Assembly (NCBI GenBank): GCA_020631735.1
Contig: CM036162.1
Coordinates: 90,568,401-90,632,400, forward strand
DNA: 64,000 nt
DNA from: Saccharum officinarum
Lineage: Eukaryota; Streptophyta; Magnoliopsida; Poales; Poaceae
Reading direction: 5' to 3'
Shown: one piece after another, positions 36,301-48,613 of the stretch
How the letters are laid out: each line of letters opens with the position of its first letter
Numbering within the stretch: the first letter of the stretch is position 1
The notes under the pieces: model-generated
The model's input: only the letters and a program-made list of their open reading frames with translations
What the model was told of the DNA's origin: nothing
Database searches by the model: none
Translations under genes and position numbers: made by a program

Positions 36301-37673
36301 TGTAGATAATTTATGTATCTAGCTTCTGTTAAAATTTAGTGGCATTTGGCCATGTGGTTTAGGAGTTATAGCTGTTTAAAGTTGGGGTACAGAATTACTT
36401 GCTCTCTGTCTTGTTAGACCAGTTTCTGTATTTGTGTAAATTCAACATGTTAAACTCTGGAATCATGCTGTGATGGTATTAAATGAAATGTAGAGAATTT
36501 CATAAGCTTTCTGTAATGTCTTATTTCATATCATTTGGATTTGTATATCTCCAGATATGATTGATTTATGAAGCTACCGTTTGCTAGTCCAGAAATTGGC
36601 ATATTCCAGTTATCGTTGTTGCTTCACCTTGAGTTGCTTTGCATGTTACTAAGTGTGATTCATGTCCTTGGTGATGAAGTTAGTACACCTGAAACTTGTG
36701 AAGATTATGCTTTACTTATTATGCATGGAATGGTTGGTGTGCTATAGTCAGTGAGTGGCTTTGAGGGCTTGTATCTTGTTTAAATATGTGCTTGTCTTAT
36801 GTGATGCATTCTTATTGCCATTCATCATGTTCATACACATGCATCGTCATATCTCATTTAGGTATGTTAGATGCACTACGTGGATGGCAAGATGTGGAGC
36901 TGAACCCGAAGATGGAGTTGGTGGATCCATCCCGAAGATAGAAGGACCGGACAAGTGATAGATTAGGAGATGCTCGCCAAGTGAATTCATCTGACATACT
37001 CTAACTTGAGTCGGATCCCAGGCAAGCCCCGAAGCATTATAAGCCTCCTATCTTCAAAGCAATTAATTCTATATATGTTATAAGTATTGTTGCATTAAGT
37101 GATAGGAGTTGGTTGGAAACTCTTGCTGCATTATATCATTCCTTGTCCAGATATATGAATCCTTGAATCCTACATAGACTAGGATCGAGTAGATGCTTAG
37201 CCCTGCTTTAACGTAGTAAAATCAGGTGATTTCCTGTCACCTGCGAGATCTAAGGATATTCATATATGGCACGGTTGGCTATATTTGCTATCGTGGAATG
37301 GAACCATGTGTTAGTAAAATGAAATGAGACCGGGCGGGATGACGATAGTGAAGCAACAAGGCATGGAGGTCTTGGGTGTGAATCTATCCCCGTCTGAGTC
37401 ATTTAAGGACCGATTCGCTGTACGTCCTTGAGTCATGTTGAACGCAGTCTAACACTTAGTTGGCGGATAAGTCGTTCTGACCGCAAAGCCGAGTAATGTG
37501 ATTCAGGCCGGGAATCGAATGGTAGGTTGGCTTCTTGGAGGAGAGAAAGGATGTGCTTGGGGACATTGGCGTGAGACCAAGGGGGTTAGAGTCGCCTATC
37601 ACCTGGCAGAGTGTCGCCCTTGGGGTCGCGACATCATTCGGACCGCCGATTCCTGAATCATATGAAAACGGTG
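33342..37673 (+). repeat. LARD-B 3' LTR, cut by scaffold gap
   Basis: It starts TGTAACACCCTAGGTG. The first 1.75 kb matches the LARD-C 3' LTR (62235-64000) almost perfectly. The sequence breaks off inside the conserved block (37267-37673), and small indels increase toward the gap. Confidence 0.93.
34299..35160 (+). promoter_or_regulatory. Probable LARD-B LTR promoter region: Site II-like boxes and GC-rich island
   Basis: TGGGCCCA (34299-34306), GGCCCA (34318-34323) and AGCCCA (34329-34334) fall within 36 bp, just before a GC-rich island of about 0.8 kb. LARD-A has the same boxes although its island sequence is very different. Frames open on both strands in the island are not credible genes. 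Confidence 0.4.
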
Positions 37674-37773
37674 NNNNNNNNNNNNNNNNNNNNNNNNNNN
37701 NNNNNNNNNNNNNNNNNNNNNNNNNNNNNNNNNNNNNNNNNNNNNNNNNNNNNNNNNNNNNNNNNNNNNNNNN
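37674..37773. other. Scaffold gap, exactly 100 N
   Basis: The left flank is the conserved block of a LARD-B LTR and the right flank is the U3 palindrome array of a Sirevirus D LTR. The reading frames that cross the N run are artefacts. True size and order are unknown. Confidence 0.98.
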
Positions 37774-39001
37774 ACTGTCGCGTCCGGTCATCGCGAGGAG
37801 CGCGTCCGGTCAGTTCTCCCGAGCGCAGAAGTAGAACGCGCGACCGGCGCGTCCGGTCCTTCACGGAACCGGAGCGTCCGGTCCCTCACGGAACCAGAGC
37901 GTCCGGTCATGCGTCCAGAGGGGCAGTGAGCAGTGGAGTGACGATCGGACGCGCGGCGCGTCCGGTCACGTGCGATCGGACGCATCCGGTCTCAACGGGA
38001 GCGTACTAGAACACGACCGGACGCGGGCACTGTCGCGTTCGGTCAATCGGTTCAGCGCGTCCGGTCAGCAACGGCTAGTTCTGACCGCACTATTTCTTTG
38101 CTGTCGTGTAGTGACCGGACGTGTCGGTCACCCTGACCAGAGCGTCCGGTCAGCGTGATTTTCGCAGCGTCATCTGTAACGGCTAGCTGCGTACCCCTTC
38201 GTTATAAATAGAGGTTGTCCGGGGTTTGAGGGAACTCTTACACATTTTGAGACTAGAGACATACTTTGAGTTAGAGAACAACCCTCCACTCATCTCTTTG
38301 CATAGTTGCACATCTGAGTGAGATTGAGTGAGATTCAAGTGCATTGCTTGAGAGTTGCATTCTAGAGGCACTTGATCTTCGAGTTGCTGTGGATTTCTTG
38401 TTACTCTTTCGTGTTTCCCGACACGGTATACGGCTTGGAGCAGCGGAGGTGATTGAGCTCGCAATTGGAGATTGTTGGAGCCTTCACCAAGTGTTGTAAG
38501 GGGTTCTTGATCCTTCCCGCGGGAGTTCGCGAATTGGATACTCTAGTGGAGCTCGTGGCTTGGAGGATCCCCATCTTGTGTGCGATTGTGCGGCGCCGCC
38601 GAGGGCTCGACTCTTGATAGTCGATTAGCTCGCGAACCGACAAGTGGGTGTATCGCCACAAGGGAGTAGCTTGCGGGAAGCAAGTGAACCTCGGGATAAA
38701 TTCTTGTGTCATTCTCTTCCCGAGGATTTCTCTTGTGTGATTGATTGATTGGTACTTCTCATCTCTACACGGCGGTATAATCACTCAAAGCTCTTCTCTT
38801 GTATTACTTCTGTTTCTAGCTTGTAGTTGTTGTTGTGTTTAGTGAATAGCCTTGTACTAGACTTGTGTAGGTGGCTTGCTTAATTAGTTAGAGCTAGTGC
38901 TTTTGCTTCGCCACCTTTCGTACTAACGTGTGGTTAAGTAATTCTTGTAGAAGTTTTTAATTAGGCTATTCACCCCCCCTCTAGCCTATTTGGACCTTAC
39001 A
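37774..39001 (+). repeat. Sirevirus D 5' LTR, 3' portion (copy III)
   Basis: It starts within the U3 palindrome array (37774 to about 38153), passes the TATA box at 38203-38210 and ends GGACCTTACA before the PBS. The missing left part is in the gap. The array here has more changes than in the 3' LTRs. Confidence 0.92.
38203..38210 (+). promoter_or_regulatory. TATA box of Sirevirus D 5' LTR (copy III)
   Basis: TATAAATA, about 50 bp downstream of the palindrome array. This is the box that would drive genomic RNA from this copy. Confidence 0.75.
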
Positions 39002-39003
39002 AG

Positions 39004-39015
39004 TGGTATCGGAGC
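39004..39015 (+). other. Primer binding site of Sirevirus D
   Basis: TGGTATCGGAGC, two bases after the LTR end, complementary to the 3' end of initiator Met tRNA. Confidence 0.93.
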
Positions 39016-39062
39016 GAGGCACCGTTTATTTGAGGCTTAACAACCTACGGTGAAAAAGAAAT

Positions 39063-41132
39063 GCTCAATTAAGCTTGCACATCAACAACACCAAGAAGGC
39101 ACCTCATTTTGATGGCACAAATTATGCATATTGGAAGGTTAAGATGACCGCACACCTAAAGTCAATCAATAGAGAAGTGTGGAAGGTCACCGAAACAAAA
39201 TTTGAGGTTGCTAATCCGGAAGCACCTACACCGGTGGAAGAGAAGAAGCTCCAATGCAATGATATTGCCATTAGTGCTCTTCATGAGGCACTAGATGACA
39301 AGACATTTGAGCAAGTAAAGAACATAGAGATTGCTCATGATGCTTGGGCCAAGCTAGAAGAAACATTTGAGGGCACCGAAGGCACAAAGACCGCTAAAGC
39401 ATATATCTTGCAAGAAAAATTTTCAAGCTTCAAGATGCAAGATAATGAAAGTGTACCGGAGATGTTTTATAGATTGCAAGTCATTGTCAATGAGCTCAAG
39501 GCACTTGGTGAGGAGGTCAAGGACAATCAATTCTCTATGAAGTTCTTGAGAAGCTTGCCAAGAGGTTTGATACATTGATCACCGTGCTAGTGAGGACTAC
39601 ATTGAAGGATTCAACTCCTCAACAAATATTTCAAGAAGTGATGACCGATGATTCATATAGAGAAGATGATGAGAAGGATGAGTTGGTCAAGAAGAAGAAG
39701 AAGGAAAATGAGAAGAAAGATGATGAAAAGAAGAAGAGTGTGGCATTCAAAGCCACCACATCCAAGGGCAAGTCCAAGATTGAATCATCAAGTGATGAAG
39801 ACTCAAGCTCTTGTGATAGTGATGACATTGATGAGAAGATGGCTCTCTTTGTCAAGCAATTTGGCAAATTCATGAAGAAGAAGGGCTATCGTGCAAGGAG
39901 GAGGAAGAACTCATCTAAGAAGAATGAGCATACATGAGATGCTTTAGATGCCATAGCAAGGACCATCTTATTGCAAAATGTCCTTATGATAGTGATGATG
40001 AAGATGCTATCAAGAAGGAGAGGAAGAAGCAAAAGAAGAAGCAAGAAAAGAAGGAGAGCTCTCATAAAAGAAGAATGATTCTCATGTTGCTACATGGGAT
40101 AGTGATGATTCTCAAGTGATGATGAGGATGACTAAAGAGCAAGAAGAAGGGACATGCTAGCATTGCCATCCAAGAGAAGGTCTCCCTCTTCGACACTCCA
40201 TCATGCTTCATGGCTAAGGCCGCTAAGGTATCATCCGATGATGAGAGTGATCATGATAATACTAGTGATAGTGATAGTGATGAAGAAGAATTCACTAAAG
40301 ATGAACTAATCACTATGCTAGAAGATTGCACTCAACATTTTAAAGAATCTAGAAAGGAGTGCAAGGGCTTGCTTAAGGAAAAGAAAAACCTTATGCAAGA
40401 ACTTGATGAGCTTAGGGCATCTTATGAGAGTCTAAAGGAAGACCATAAGAAGCTTCAAAAGTCTCACACTAAGCTTGAAGAAGCTCATTCCTCTCTAGTT
40501 GAAAAATGTGAAAACATGCCAACTAATGTTGAGAAAGCTAAAACTTGCAACATAGGCATATCTTGTGATATAATTGATGAATCTTGTCATAAGCCTATTG
40601 TTGTTGCTCCACTAACCCTTCATGTAGCTCATCTACATCATCCTCATCTAGTAGTGATGGTTTCACTTGTGACTCCACACTTATAGTTGAGAATGAAAAT
40701 CTCAAGAAGGAGGTAAAAGAGCTCAATCACACCTTAGCTAAGGCTTATGGTGGTGAGGACCGCTTGCTTATGTGCTTGGGTAGCCAAAGAGCTTCTCTCT
40801 ACAAAGAGGGATTGGGCTATAACCCCAAGAAAGGCAAGGCTCGTTTTGCTCCTCACAAGACTCGTTTTGTGAAGAACAATGGTAGCTATTGCAAAAGTTG
40901 CAAGCAAGTTGGTCACATAGAGCAACATTGCATGAACAAGAAATCTAATGCTAATGTATCCTCAATTAAGTTTGATTCTTTCTATATACTTACCAAGGGT
41001 ACAAATGGTGTTCATGCTAAGTTCATTGGTGCACCATGGATGGGCTCAAAGAAGAAAGCCATTTGGGTACCAAAGAGCTTGGTCACTAACCTTGGAGGAC
41101 CCAAACAAGTTTGGGTACCTAAAAAGAATTGA
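39063..41132 (+). pseudogene. gag: Sirevirus D gag, full length but frameshifted (copy III)
   Basis: Gag forms the virus-like particle and packages element RNA. From N to C: a UBN2/retrotran-gag domain beginning at APHFDGTNYAYWK (about 39093) and running to 39560; a lysine-rich stretch; CCHC knuckle 1 at 39940-39981; an acidic Ser/Asp/Glu segment (from about 40210); a coiled coil (about 40310-40530); CCHC knuckle 2 at 40890-40931; end at TGA 41130-41132. The frame changes near 39565, 39930, 40100 and again before 40764, so no full protein is readable. No credible ATG is visible in the first frame. Two knuckles and a coiled coil fit Sirevirus Gag. The empty ATAAG site lies at 40589-40593. Confidence 0.9.
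40589..40593. other. Empty LARD-A integration site (single ATAAG)
   Basis: The flanks of LARD-A at 4153-4435 and 19160 onward are contiguous here, with one ATAAG and no insert. This is direct evidence of the pre-insertion state. Confidence 0.95.
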
Positions 41133-41145
41133 TCTTGTCTTGTAG

Positions 41146-44100
41146 GTCAATTACAAAGCCGGAGGAAGGCATTGGGTGCTTGATAGTGGGTGCACTCAAC
41201 ATATGACCGGGGATTCTTGTATGTTCAAATCAATTGATACAAGTCAAAAATGGTGGTTTTGATGCTATCACTTTCGGCAACAACAAGAAAGGCAAGGTCA
41301 AGGGCTTGGTAAAATTGCTATCTCAATGACATGAGCATATCTAATGTGTTGCTAGTTGAGAGCTTGGATTTCAATCTTTTATCGGTGGCACAACTTTGTG
41401 ATCTTGGCTTCAAGTGCATATTTGGTAGTGATGATGTTGAAGTCATTAGTGTTGATGGATCAAATTTGATATTCAAAGGATTTAGACATGGTAGCTTATA
41501 CTTGGTTGACTTCAATGATAGTGAGACACAATTGACATCATGCTTGCTTAGCAAATCTAGTATGGGATGGTTGTGGCATAGAAGGCTTGGTCATGTTGGA
41601 ATGAAACAATTGAACAAACTTTTGAGGCATGACTTAGTTAGAGGCTTGAAGGATGTCACCTTTGATAAGGATAAACTTGTAGTGCTTGTCAAGCCGGCAA
41701 ACAAGTTGGAAATGCACATCCTAGAAAGAGTGAAATGAGCACATCAAAGGCATTTGAGTTATTGCACATGGACTTGTTTGGGCCAACAACATACACTAGC
41801 ATTGGTGGCAACAAGTATGGTTTTGTGATAGTGGATGATTACACTAGATACACTTGGGTGTTCTTCCTCTATGACAAGAGTGATGTTTATGATCTATTCA
41901 AGTCTTTTGTCAAGAGAGTGCAAAATGAGTTTGAGACTACCATCAAGAAGATTAGAAGTGACAATGGTAGTGAGTTCAAGAACACAAGAATTGAAGATTT
42001 GTGTGATGATTTTGGTATTGGACATCAATTCTCACCAACATACACTCCTCAATCCAATGGTGTAGTTGAAAGGAAAAATAGAACTTTGATTGACATGGCT
42101 AGATCAATGCTTAGTGAATACAATGTGAGTCATTCATTTTGGAGTAAAGCTATCAACACGGCTTGCTATTGTAGCAACCGTCTCTATTGCCATGGGAAGC
42201 TTGGGAAGACACCATATGAGCTATTGAATGAAAGAAAGCCCAACATTGTATACTTTAGAGTGTTTGATTGCAAATGCTATATTCTCAAGAAAGGCACTAG
42301 ATTGAGCAAGTTTGAAAAGAAATGTGATGAAGAGTTCTTACTTGGTTATTCTACCACAAGCAAAGCATATAGAGTTTGGAATCTCACAAATGGCACCTTG
42401 GAAGAAGTTCATGATGTTGAGTTTGATGAAACCCAAGGGTCTCAAAATGAAGCTCAAAACCTTGATGATGTGAGAGGAGATCAATTGTCAAATGCAATGA
42501 AGAACATGGACATTGGTGATATAAGGCCAAGGCAAGTTGATGATGATGATATTCATGTGATCAACCAAAGTGTGCAAATTGATACAAATCAAGCAAGCTC
42601 TAGTGGTACTCATGATGAAGCTCAAGTTCAAGGTCAACAAGTGGAAGCAATCAACTCCCAATACTCCAACCTACTAGTATTGCAAGAGATCATCCATTGG
42701 ACCAAATCATTGGTGGAATTCAAAGTGGTGTTCAAACTAGATCAAGGCTAGCATCCTTTTGTGAGCACTACTCATTTGTGTCACTTGAAGAACCTAAGAA
42801 AATAGAAGATGCATTGAAGATTCCGATTGGGTAAATGCCATGCATGAAGAGCTAAACAACTTCACTAGAAATCAAGTTTGGAAACTTGTTGAAAGGCCAA
42901 GAACTACAATGTGATTGGTACTAAGTGGGTCTTTAGAAACAAGCAAGATCAAGATGGTATGGTTGTGAGGAACAAAGCAAGATTAGTAGCTCAAGGTTAC
43001 ACACAAGTTGAGGGTCTTGACTTTGGAGAGACATATGCACCCGTTGCAAGATTGGAGGCTATTAGAATCTTATTAGCATATGCTTGTGCACACAACATCA
43101 AGCTCTATCAAATGGATGTCAAGAGTGCATTTCTCAATGGCTACATTCAATGAAGAAGTTTATGTTGAGCAACCTCCCGGTTTTGAAGATGACAAGAAGT
43201 CCGACCATGTTTTCAAGCTAAAGAAGGCATTGTATGGTTTGAAGCAAGCACCTAGAGCATGGTATGAGAGATTGAGAGACTTTCTTCTCTCTAAAGGGTT
43301 CAAGATGGGAAAGGTTGACACCACTCTCTTCACCAAGAAGCTTGGAAATGACTTGTTTGTGTTGCAAATCTATGTGGATGATATTATCTTTGGATCAACC
43401 AATCAAGACTTTTGTGAAGAGTTTAGAAATATGATGGCTAATGAGTTTGAGATGTCTATGATTGGAGAGCTTAGTTACTTCCTTGGACTTCAAATCAAGC
43501 AAATGAAGAATGACACTTTTGTAAGTCAAGGCAAGTACATCAAGGACATGATCAAGAAGTTTGGATTGCAAGATGCTAAGCCAATGAGTACACCAATGGG
43601 CACAAATGATCAATTGGGTGTTGATGCTAGTGGCAACATGATAGATCAAAAGCAATACCGGTCTATGATTGGAAGTTTGCTCTATGTCACCGCTTCTAGG
43701 CCGGATGTGATGTTTAGTGTGTGCAAGTGTGCAAGATATCAAGCTTCACCTAGAGAAAGTCACTTGAAAGCAACCAAGAGGATATTGAGATATCTTAAGG
43801 GCACTCATGATGTTGGATTATGGTTTCCAAAGGGGTCTAACTTTGAGTTGATTGGATATTCGGACTCCGACTATGGTGGATGCAAGATTGATAGAATGAG
43901 CACAAGTGGCACTTGTCAATTGCTTGGAAGGTCTCTTGTTTCATGGTCATCAAAGAAACAAAATAGTGTTGCACTATCTACCGCCGAGGCCGAATACATT
44001 AGTGCCGGTAGTTGTTGTGCACAATTGCTTTGGATGAAAGCACCTTGAATGACTTTGGAATAAAATTCAAGAATGTGCCTTTGTTCTGTGACAATGAAAG

Positions 44101-44323
44101 TGCTATCAAGATGACACAAAATCCGGTTCAACATTCAAGAACCAAGCACATTGATATAAGGCATCATTTCATAAGAGACCATCAACAAAAGGGTGATATT
44201 AGCATTGAAAGCATTGGCACCGAAGATCAACTAGCCGATATCTTTACAAAGCCACTTGATGAGAAGAGATTTTACAAGTTGAAGAATGAATTGAACATAC
44301 TTGACTTCTCCAACTTGAAATGA
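41146..44323 (+). pseudogene. pol: Sirevirus D pol, frameshifted (copy III)
   Basis: Same domain order as copy II. Protease DSG is at 41182-41190; integrase Asp 41771-41773, Asp 41960-41962 and Glu 42068-42070 (DD35E); RT YVDD at 43371-43382; RNase H ends at 44323. The two nonsense codons of copy II are sense codons here. However, at least nine one-base indels relative to copy II break the frame (near 41247, 41302, 41327, 41672, 42633, 42817, 42899, 43147 and 44041). The absence of any frameshift in copy II over the same 3.2 kb suggests that many of these are consensus errors. Confidence 0.92.
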
Positions 44324-45406
44324 GTGCACCCCACATTCTTATATGACATGCCTCTCCTCCGACATTGCAAGGTAAAGTTGTTTGGCATATCATTCATACT
44401 TTGCTAAGGACATGTTTAGAACATATAGACATATTTGCATGACAAATAGGCTCATTCATGAAAATCAAATGAGTTTTATGTATATATGGTACCACTATTG
44501 CTTCTATGTTTGATTGATCTAGTGGTAGCATATGACATGTTTGTGGGCTTGCAAACCTAGTGTTGAATCTAGAAAATGAGCTCATGATGTGTAATTCAAC
44601 ATGGTCAAGATAACCTTATACTTTATGAGGTGTGAAGAAGCTTGTCCTTGGATCAAACCGAATTACATATTCTAGGCAAGTGATCTAGATTGAACCATAA
44701 TTTGGACTCCCTCATATTGATTGACTTGACTCTCACTAAAATTGGCACCTTTTTGGTGATTGTTAACAAAGGGGAGAGAAAAGTCACAAAGATAGAGAAG
44801 TCACAAAGAGATAAAAAGTTAAGTTGCAAAGGGGAGAAAGATATACTAAGGGGGAGAGAAAGCAAAAGATATGACATTAGAAAGGGAACAATTAAAATTG
44901 AGCACACAAGTAGGGGAGCAAGCTCATGAATTGTTTGTTGCATTTGTATGTGCATTAACATGATGAAGTGTTGCATTGCAAAACTTAAATTCATATTCAT
45001 GATTGTATGGTGTATGCTAGAAATAGAACTTGAATGATGATTTGTTGAAAGTAGCTTTACAAGTGGTATCTAGACACCTTTGCTTATAATGTTGATCTCA
45101 CGGGGTACTTTAGTGTTTGTGATCTTTACAAGTGATGTATTACAAGTGGTGTCTAGCTACATTGATGCTAAGGATGGTATATAAAGGCAACTCCGATTGG
45201 TATCACGCTTCAAAGGTCCATTCTATATACCTTAGCATCAATTTGATAGAAGTAACTCTCCCAAATTCAAATCCATACATATGTGCACAATTGAACCAAA
45301 CTCATAGAAGCACATATGTAGGGGGAGCTAATACTATCGAAATTGAAAATTGATTTCATTTCATATCTTTGTGATGGTTGTCATCAATTACCAAAAAGGG
45401 GGAGAT
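44324..45406 (+). other. Sirevirus D 3' non-coding tail (copy III)
   Basis: Counterpart of 22899-23986. The terminal PPT is at 45393-45405. Several internal tracts have four G where copy II has five, again a homopolymer difference. No envelope-like ORF is present: the frame at 44690-44929 is lysine-rich low complexity made of the purine tracts. Confidence 0.87.
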
Positions 45407-46060
45407 TGAAAGCCCAAGTTTGTTTTTGGTAATTAATGACACCAAGTTGCTAATGCCATGTGTTAAGTGTTTTGAGTTAGGCATAAGCAACACATGTGAT
45501 GAAGGTGTTCGTGGCAAGGAGTGGTGGCCACAAGATCACAAAGAAATGGTGCATGGACATGAAATGTGATCATGGTGGAGATGCACATAATATGATAGAC
45601 ATGATGATCAAGTGAAAGAGAAGGATCTAAGAGCGCAAGGCAAAGGTATAACCATAGGGTTTTCCTTTTGCCGGTCTAAGATGAGTAGAGAAGTGATTGA
45701 CCGGGTTTAGGATACATAGCCGACTATCAAGAGGGGCAATCACGGTTAGCTCGGGAATCAAGTGCCACTAGATCATTGTCTTGAGCATATGCATTAGGAT
45801 CTAGTAAAAGAGCTAACATAACGCCTTGAGAAATGATTGTGAAATGCTAACACACATGCACATGGTGGTGTACACTTGGTGGTGTTAGCACATTTACGAA
45901 GGCGGTGGAGTTTAAGCGGTAGAGAGGGGTTTGGGTTCCTCTCTCCCCCCCGCCGAGCTTGCGAGGCGGGATTCAGCGCTTTTTGGGGAAGTGAAACACC
46001 TATTTTCTACTGCGCCAGAAGTTGGAAAAGAAACGGAGGCGAACGGAGGTCACAGAGATG

Positions 46061-46586
46061 ACCGGACGCTGGACCGGACGCGGTCTCTGTATGACCGGAC
46101 GCGTCCGGTCAGTGTTCAGCGTCTGCGCGGCTTTCAGTTTGATGATCGGACGCGCAGCGCGTCCGGTCACTGATGACCGGACGCGTCCGGTCATCCAGGG
46201 AGCTTACTGGACTCTAACCGGACGCGGGAACTGTCGCGTCCGGTCATCGCGAGGAGCGCGTCCGGTCAGTTCTCCCGAGCGCAGAAGTAGAGCGCGCGAC
46301 CGGCGCGTCCGGTCCCTCACGGAACTGGAGCGTCCGGTCATGCGTCCAGAGGGGCAGTGAGCAGTGGAGTGACGATCGGACGCGCGGCGCGTCCGGTCAC
46401 GTGCGATCGGACGTGTCCGGTCTCAACGGGAGCGTACTGGAACATGACCGGACGCGGGCACTGTCGCGTCCGGTCAATCGGTTCAGCGCGTCCGGTCACG
46501 GCAACGGCTAGTTCTGACACACACTATTTCTTGCTGTCGTGTAGTGACCGGACGCGTCCGGTCACCCTGACCGGAGCGTCCGGTCA
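46061..46586 (+). repeat. CpG-rich palindrome array in Sirevirus D U3 (copy III)
   Basis: Same arrangement as 24642-25168, with the three full 16-bp palindromes retained at equal spacing. Confidence 0.85.
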
Positions 46587-46636
46587 GCGCGATTTTCACT
46601 GCGTCATCTGTAACGGCTAGCTGCGTACCCCTTCGT

Positions 46637-46644
46637 TATAAATA
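46637..46644 (+). promoter_or_regulatory. TATA box of Sirevirus D 3' LTR (copy III)
   Basis: TATAAATA, 51 bp after the end of the palindrome array. Confidence 0.72.
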
Positions 46645-47443
46645 GAGGGTGTCCAGGGTTTGAGGGCAACTCTTGCACATTTTGAGAACTAGAGACATAC
46701 TTTGAGCTAGAGAACAACCCCTCCACTCATCTCTTTGCATAGTGGCACATCTTGAGTGAGATTGAGTGAGATTCAAGTGCATTGCTTGAGAGTTGCATTC
46801 TAGAGGCACTTGATCTTCGAGTTGCTGTGGATTTCTTGTTACTCTTCCGTGTTTCCCGACACGGTAGACGGCTTGGAGCAGCGAAGGTGATTGAGCTCGC
46901 AATTGGAGATTGTTGGAGCCTTCACCAAGTGTTGTAAGGGGTTCTTGATCCTTCCTCGTGGGAGTTCGCGAATTGGATACTCTAGTGGAGCTCGTGGCTT
47001 GGAGGATCCCCATCTTGTGTGCGATTGTGCGGCGCCCGCCGAGGGCTCGACTCTTGATAGTCGATTAGCTCGCGAATCGACAAGTGGGTGTATCACCACA
47101 ACGGGGAGTAGCTTGCCGGGAAGCAAGTGAACCTCGGGATAAATTCTTGTGTCATTCTCTTCTCGAGGACTTCTCTTGTGTGATTGATTGATTGGTACTT
47201 CTCATCTCTACACGGCGGTATAATCACTCAAAGCTCTTCTCTTGTATTACTTCTTGTTTCTAGCTTGTAGTTGTTGTTGTGTTTAGTGAATAGCTTTGTT
47301 GTAGACTTGTGTAGGTGGCTTGCTTAATTAGTTAGAGCTAGTGCATTTGCTTTGCCACCTTTTGTACTAACATGTGGCTAAGTAATTCTTGTAGAAGTTT
47401 TAATTAGGCTATTCACCCCCCCTCTAGCCTATTGGACCTTACA

Positions 47444-47691
47444 CTCGCGTCTGATCATCCTCGTGAACCGCAGTTCCCTCTGGGCGATTGACCGGACGCG
47501 TCGGTCCCGTGAGTGACCGGACACGCCGGTTACAAACCCTAACACCCGCGTCTGCGCTGTACTGACCGGACGCGTCCGGTGCAGCGTCCGGTCACCTCTG
47601 TGACCTCCGTTCGCCTCCGTTTCTTTTCCGACTTTCGGCGTAGTGGAAAATAGGCATTTCAAGTTCCCAAAAACACCCTTGACTGTTTTGT
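47444..47691 (-). mobile_element. Sirevirus E-type LTR fragment flanking Sirevirus D (copy III)
   Basis: Counterpart of 26026-26283, with the same CTCGC, the same truncated LTR and the same fusion to RNase H at about 47692. It lacks 21 bp present at about 26160-26181, a loss between short CCGGT repeats. The shared fusion shows that it predates the split between copies II and III. Confidence 0.82.
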
Positions 47692-48613
47692 TTCTTTGAG
47701 GACCATGACACAAGTGATCTTCCAAGTAATTGACATGTGCCACTTGTGCTCTTTCTATTGATCTTGCAACCCCCATAGTCGGAGTCCGAATATCCAATCA
47801 ATTCAAACTTTGACCCCTTAGGATACCATAGTCCAACATCTTTTGTTTGCTTCAAGTACCTCAATATTCTCTTTGCGGCCATGAGATGACTCTCTCTAGG
47901 TGAGGCTTGATATCTAGCACACATACAAACACTAAACATGACATCCGGCCTTGATGCGGTGACATAGAGTAGATTTCCAATCAAAGACCGATATTCCTTT
48001 TGATTCACCAATTTGCCATCAAAATCACTATCCAAATTGCCATTTGTACTCATTGGAGTTGAAATTGGCTTTGCATCTTGCATTCCAAACTTCTTCAACA
48101 TGTCCTTATGTATTTCCCTTGACTCACAAATGTCCCATTCTTCAATTGTTTGACTTGGAGACCAAGGAATTAGCTAAGTTCACCAATCATAGACATTTCA
48201 AACTCTTTGGCCATCATAGCACCAATTCTTCACAATAATCTTGATCGGTTAATCCAAAGATGATTTCATCAACATATATTTGCACTATGAATAGATCATT
48301 CCCAATCTTCTTGGTGAATAGAGTTGTATCAACCTTGCCCATCTTGAATCCCTTAGAGAGAAGGAAATTCCTTAGTCTCTCATACCATGCTCTAGGTGCT
48401 TGCTTTAAGCCATATAAAGCCTTCTTCAACTTGTATACATGGTTGGGTTTCTTGTCATCTTCAAATCCAGGAGGTTGCTCAACAAAGACTAACTTATTGA
48501 TGATTCCATTGAGAAATGCACTTTTGACATCCATTTGATATAATTTGATGTTGTGTGCACAAGCATAAGCCAATAGAATCCTTATTGCCTCCAATCTTGC
48601 CACGGGAGCATAT
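47692..48613 (-). pseudogene. pol: Sirevirus E pol fragment, RNase H to early RT (copy III, left unit)
   Basis: Minus-strand RT and RNase H with YVDE at 48265-48276 and the shared stop at 48170-48172. One-base losses near 48104 and 48232 add frameshifts. At 48613 the RT sequence stops within the motif preceding [11 protein letters not shown] and joins directly to gag, so the first part of RT, integrase, protease and late gag are deleted. Confidence 0.88.

Larger units (their letters stand above)
27781..37673 (+). mobile_element. LARD-B: non-autonomous large LTR retrotransposon, both ends truncated
   Basis: It consists of a left-truncated 5' LTR (27781-30840), PBS, a 2.5 kb interior, PPT and a 3' LTR cut by the scaffold gap (33342-37673). 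It is of the same family as LARD-A but a diverged subfamily: by eye similarity is about 80% at the LTR start and above 95% near the LTR end. It is nearly identical to LARD-C and probably the same insertion on another haplotype. No coding capacity is seen. Confidence 0.9.
37774..47443 (+). mobile_element. Sirevirus D, nearly complete and uninterrupted (copy III)
   Basis: It consists of the end of the 5' LTR (37774-39001), PBS, gag, pol, a tail with PPTs and the 3' LTR (45407-47443). It is the same insertion as in copy II, since the same CTCGC and E-type LTR sequence follow it. It lacks LARD-A and so shows the empty site. Gag and pol carry many one-base indels relative to copy II, mostly at short homopolymers. 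Confidence 0.93.
45407..47443 (+). repeat. Sirevirus D 3' LTR, 2037 bp (copy III)
   Basis: TGAAAGCCC...GGACCTTACA. The palindrome array is at 46061-46586 with full palindromes at 46094-46109, 46176-46191 and 46547-46562, and the TATA box is at 46637-46644. It differs from the copy II 3' LTR at only a few positions, several of them CpG transitions. CTCGC follows at 47444-47448. Confidence 0.95.

Noticed and set aside
37456..38009. Frames running through the N block
   Set aside because: They are produced by treating N as sense codons across an assembly gap between two unrelated elements.
44690..44929. Possible envelope-like gene between pol and the 3' LTR of Sirevirus D
   Set aside because: The frame is short and lysine-rich, and arises from the repeated purine tracts. 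There is no signal peptide or membrane segment, and it is broken in copy II.
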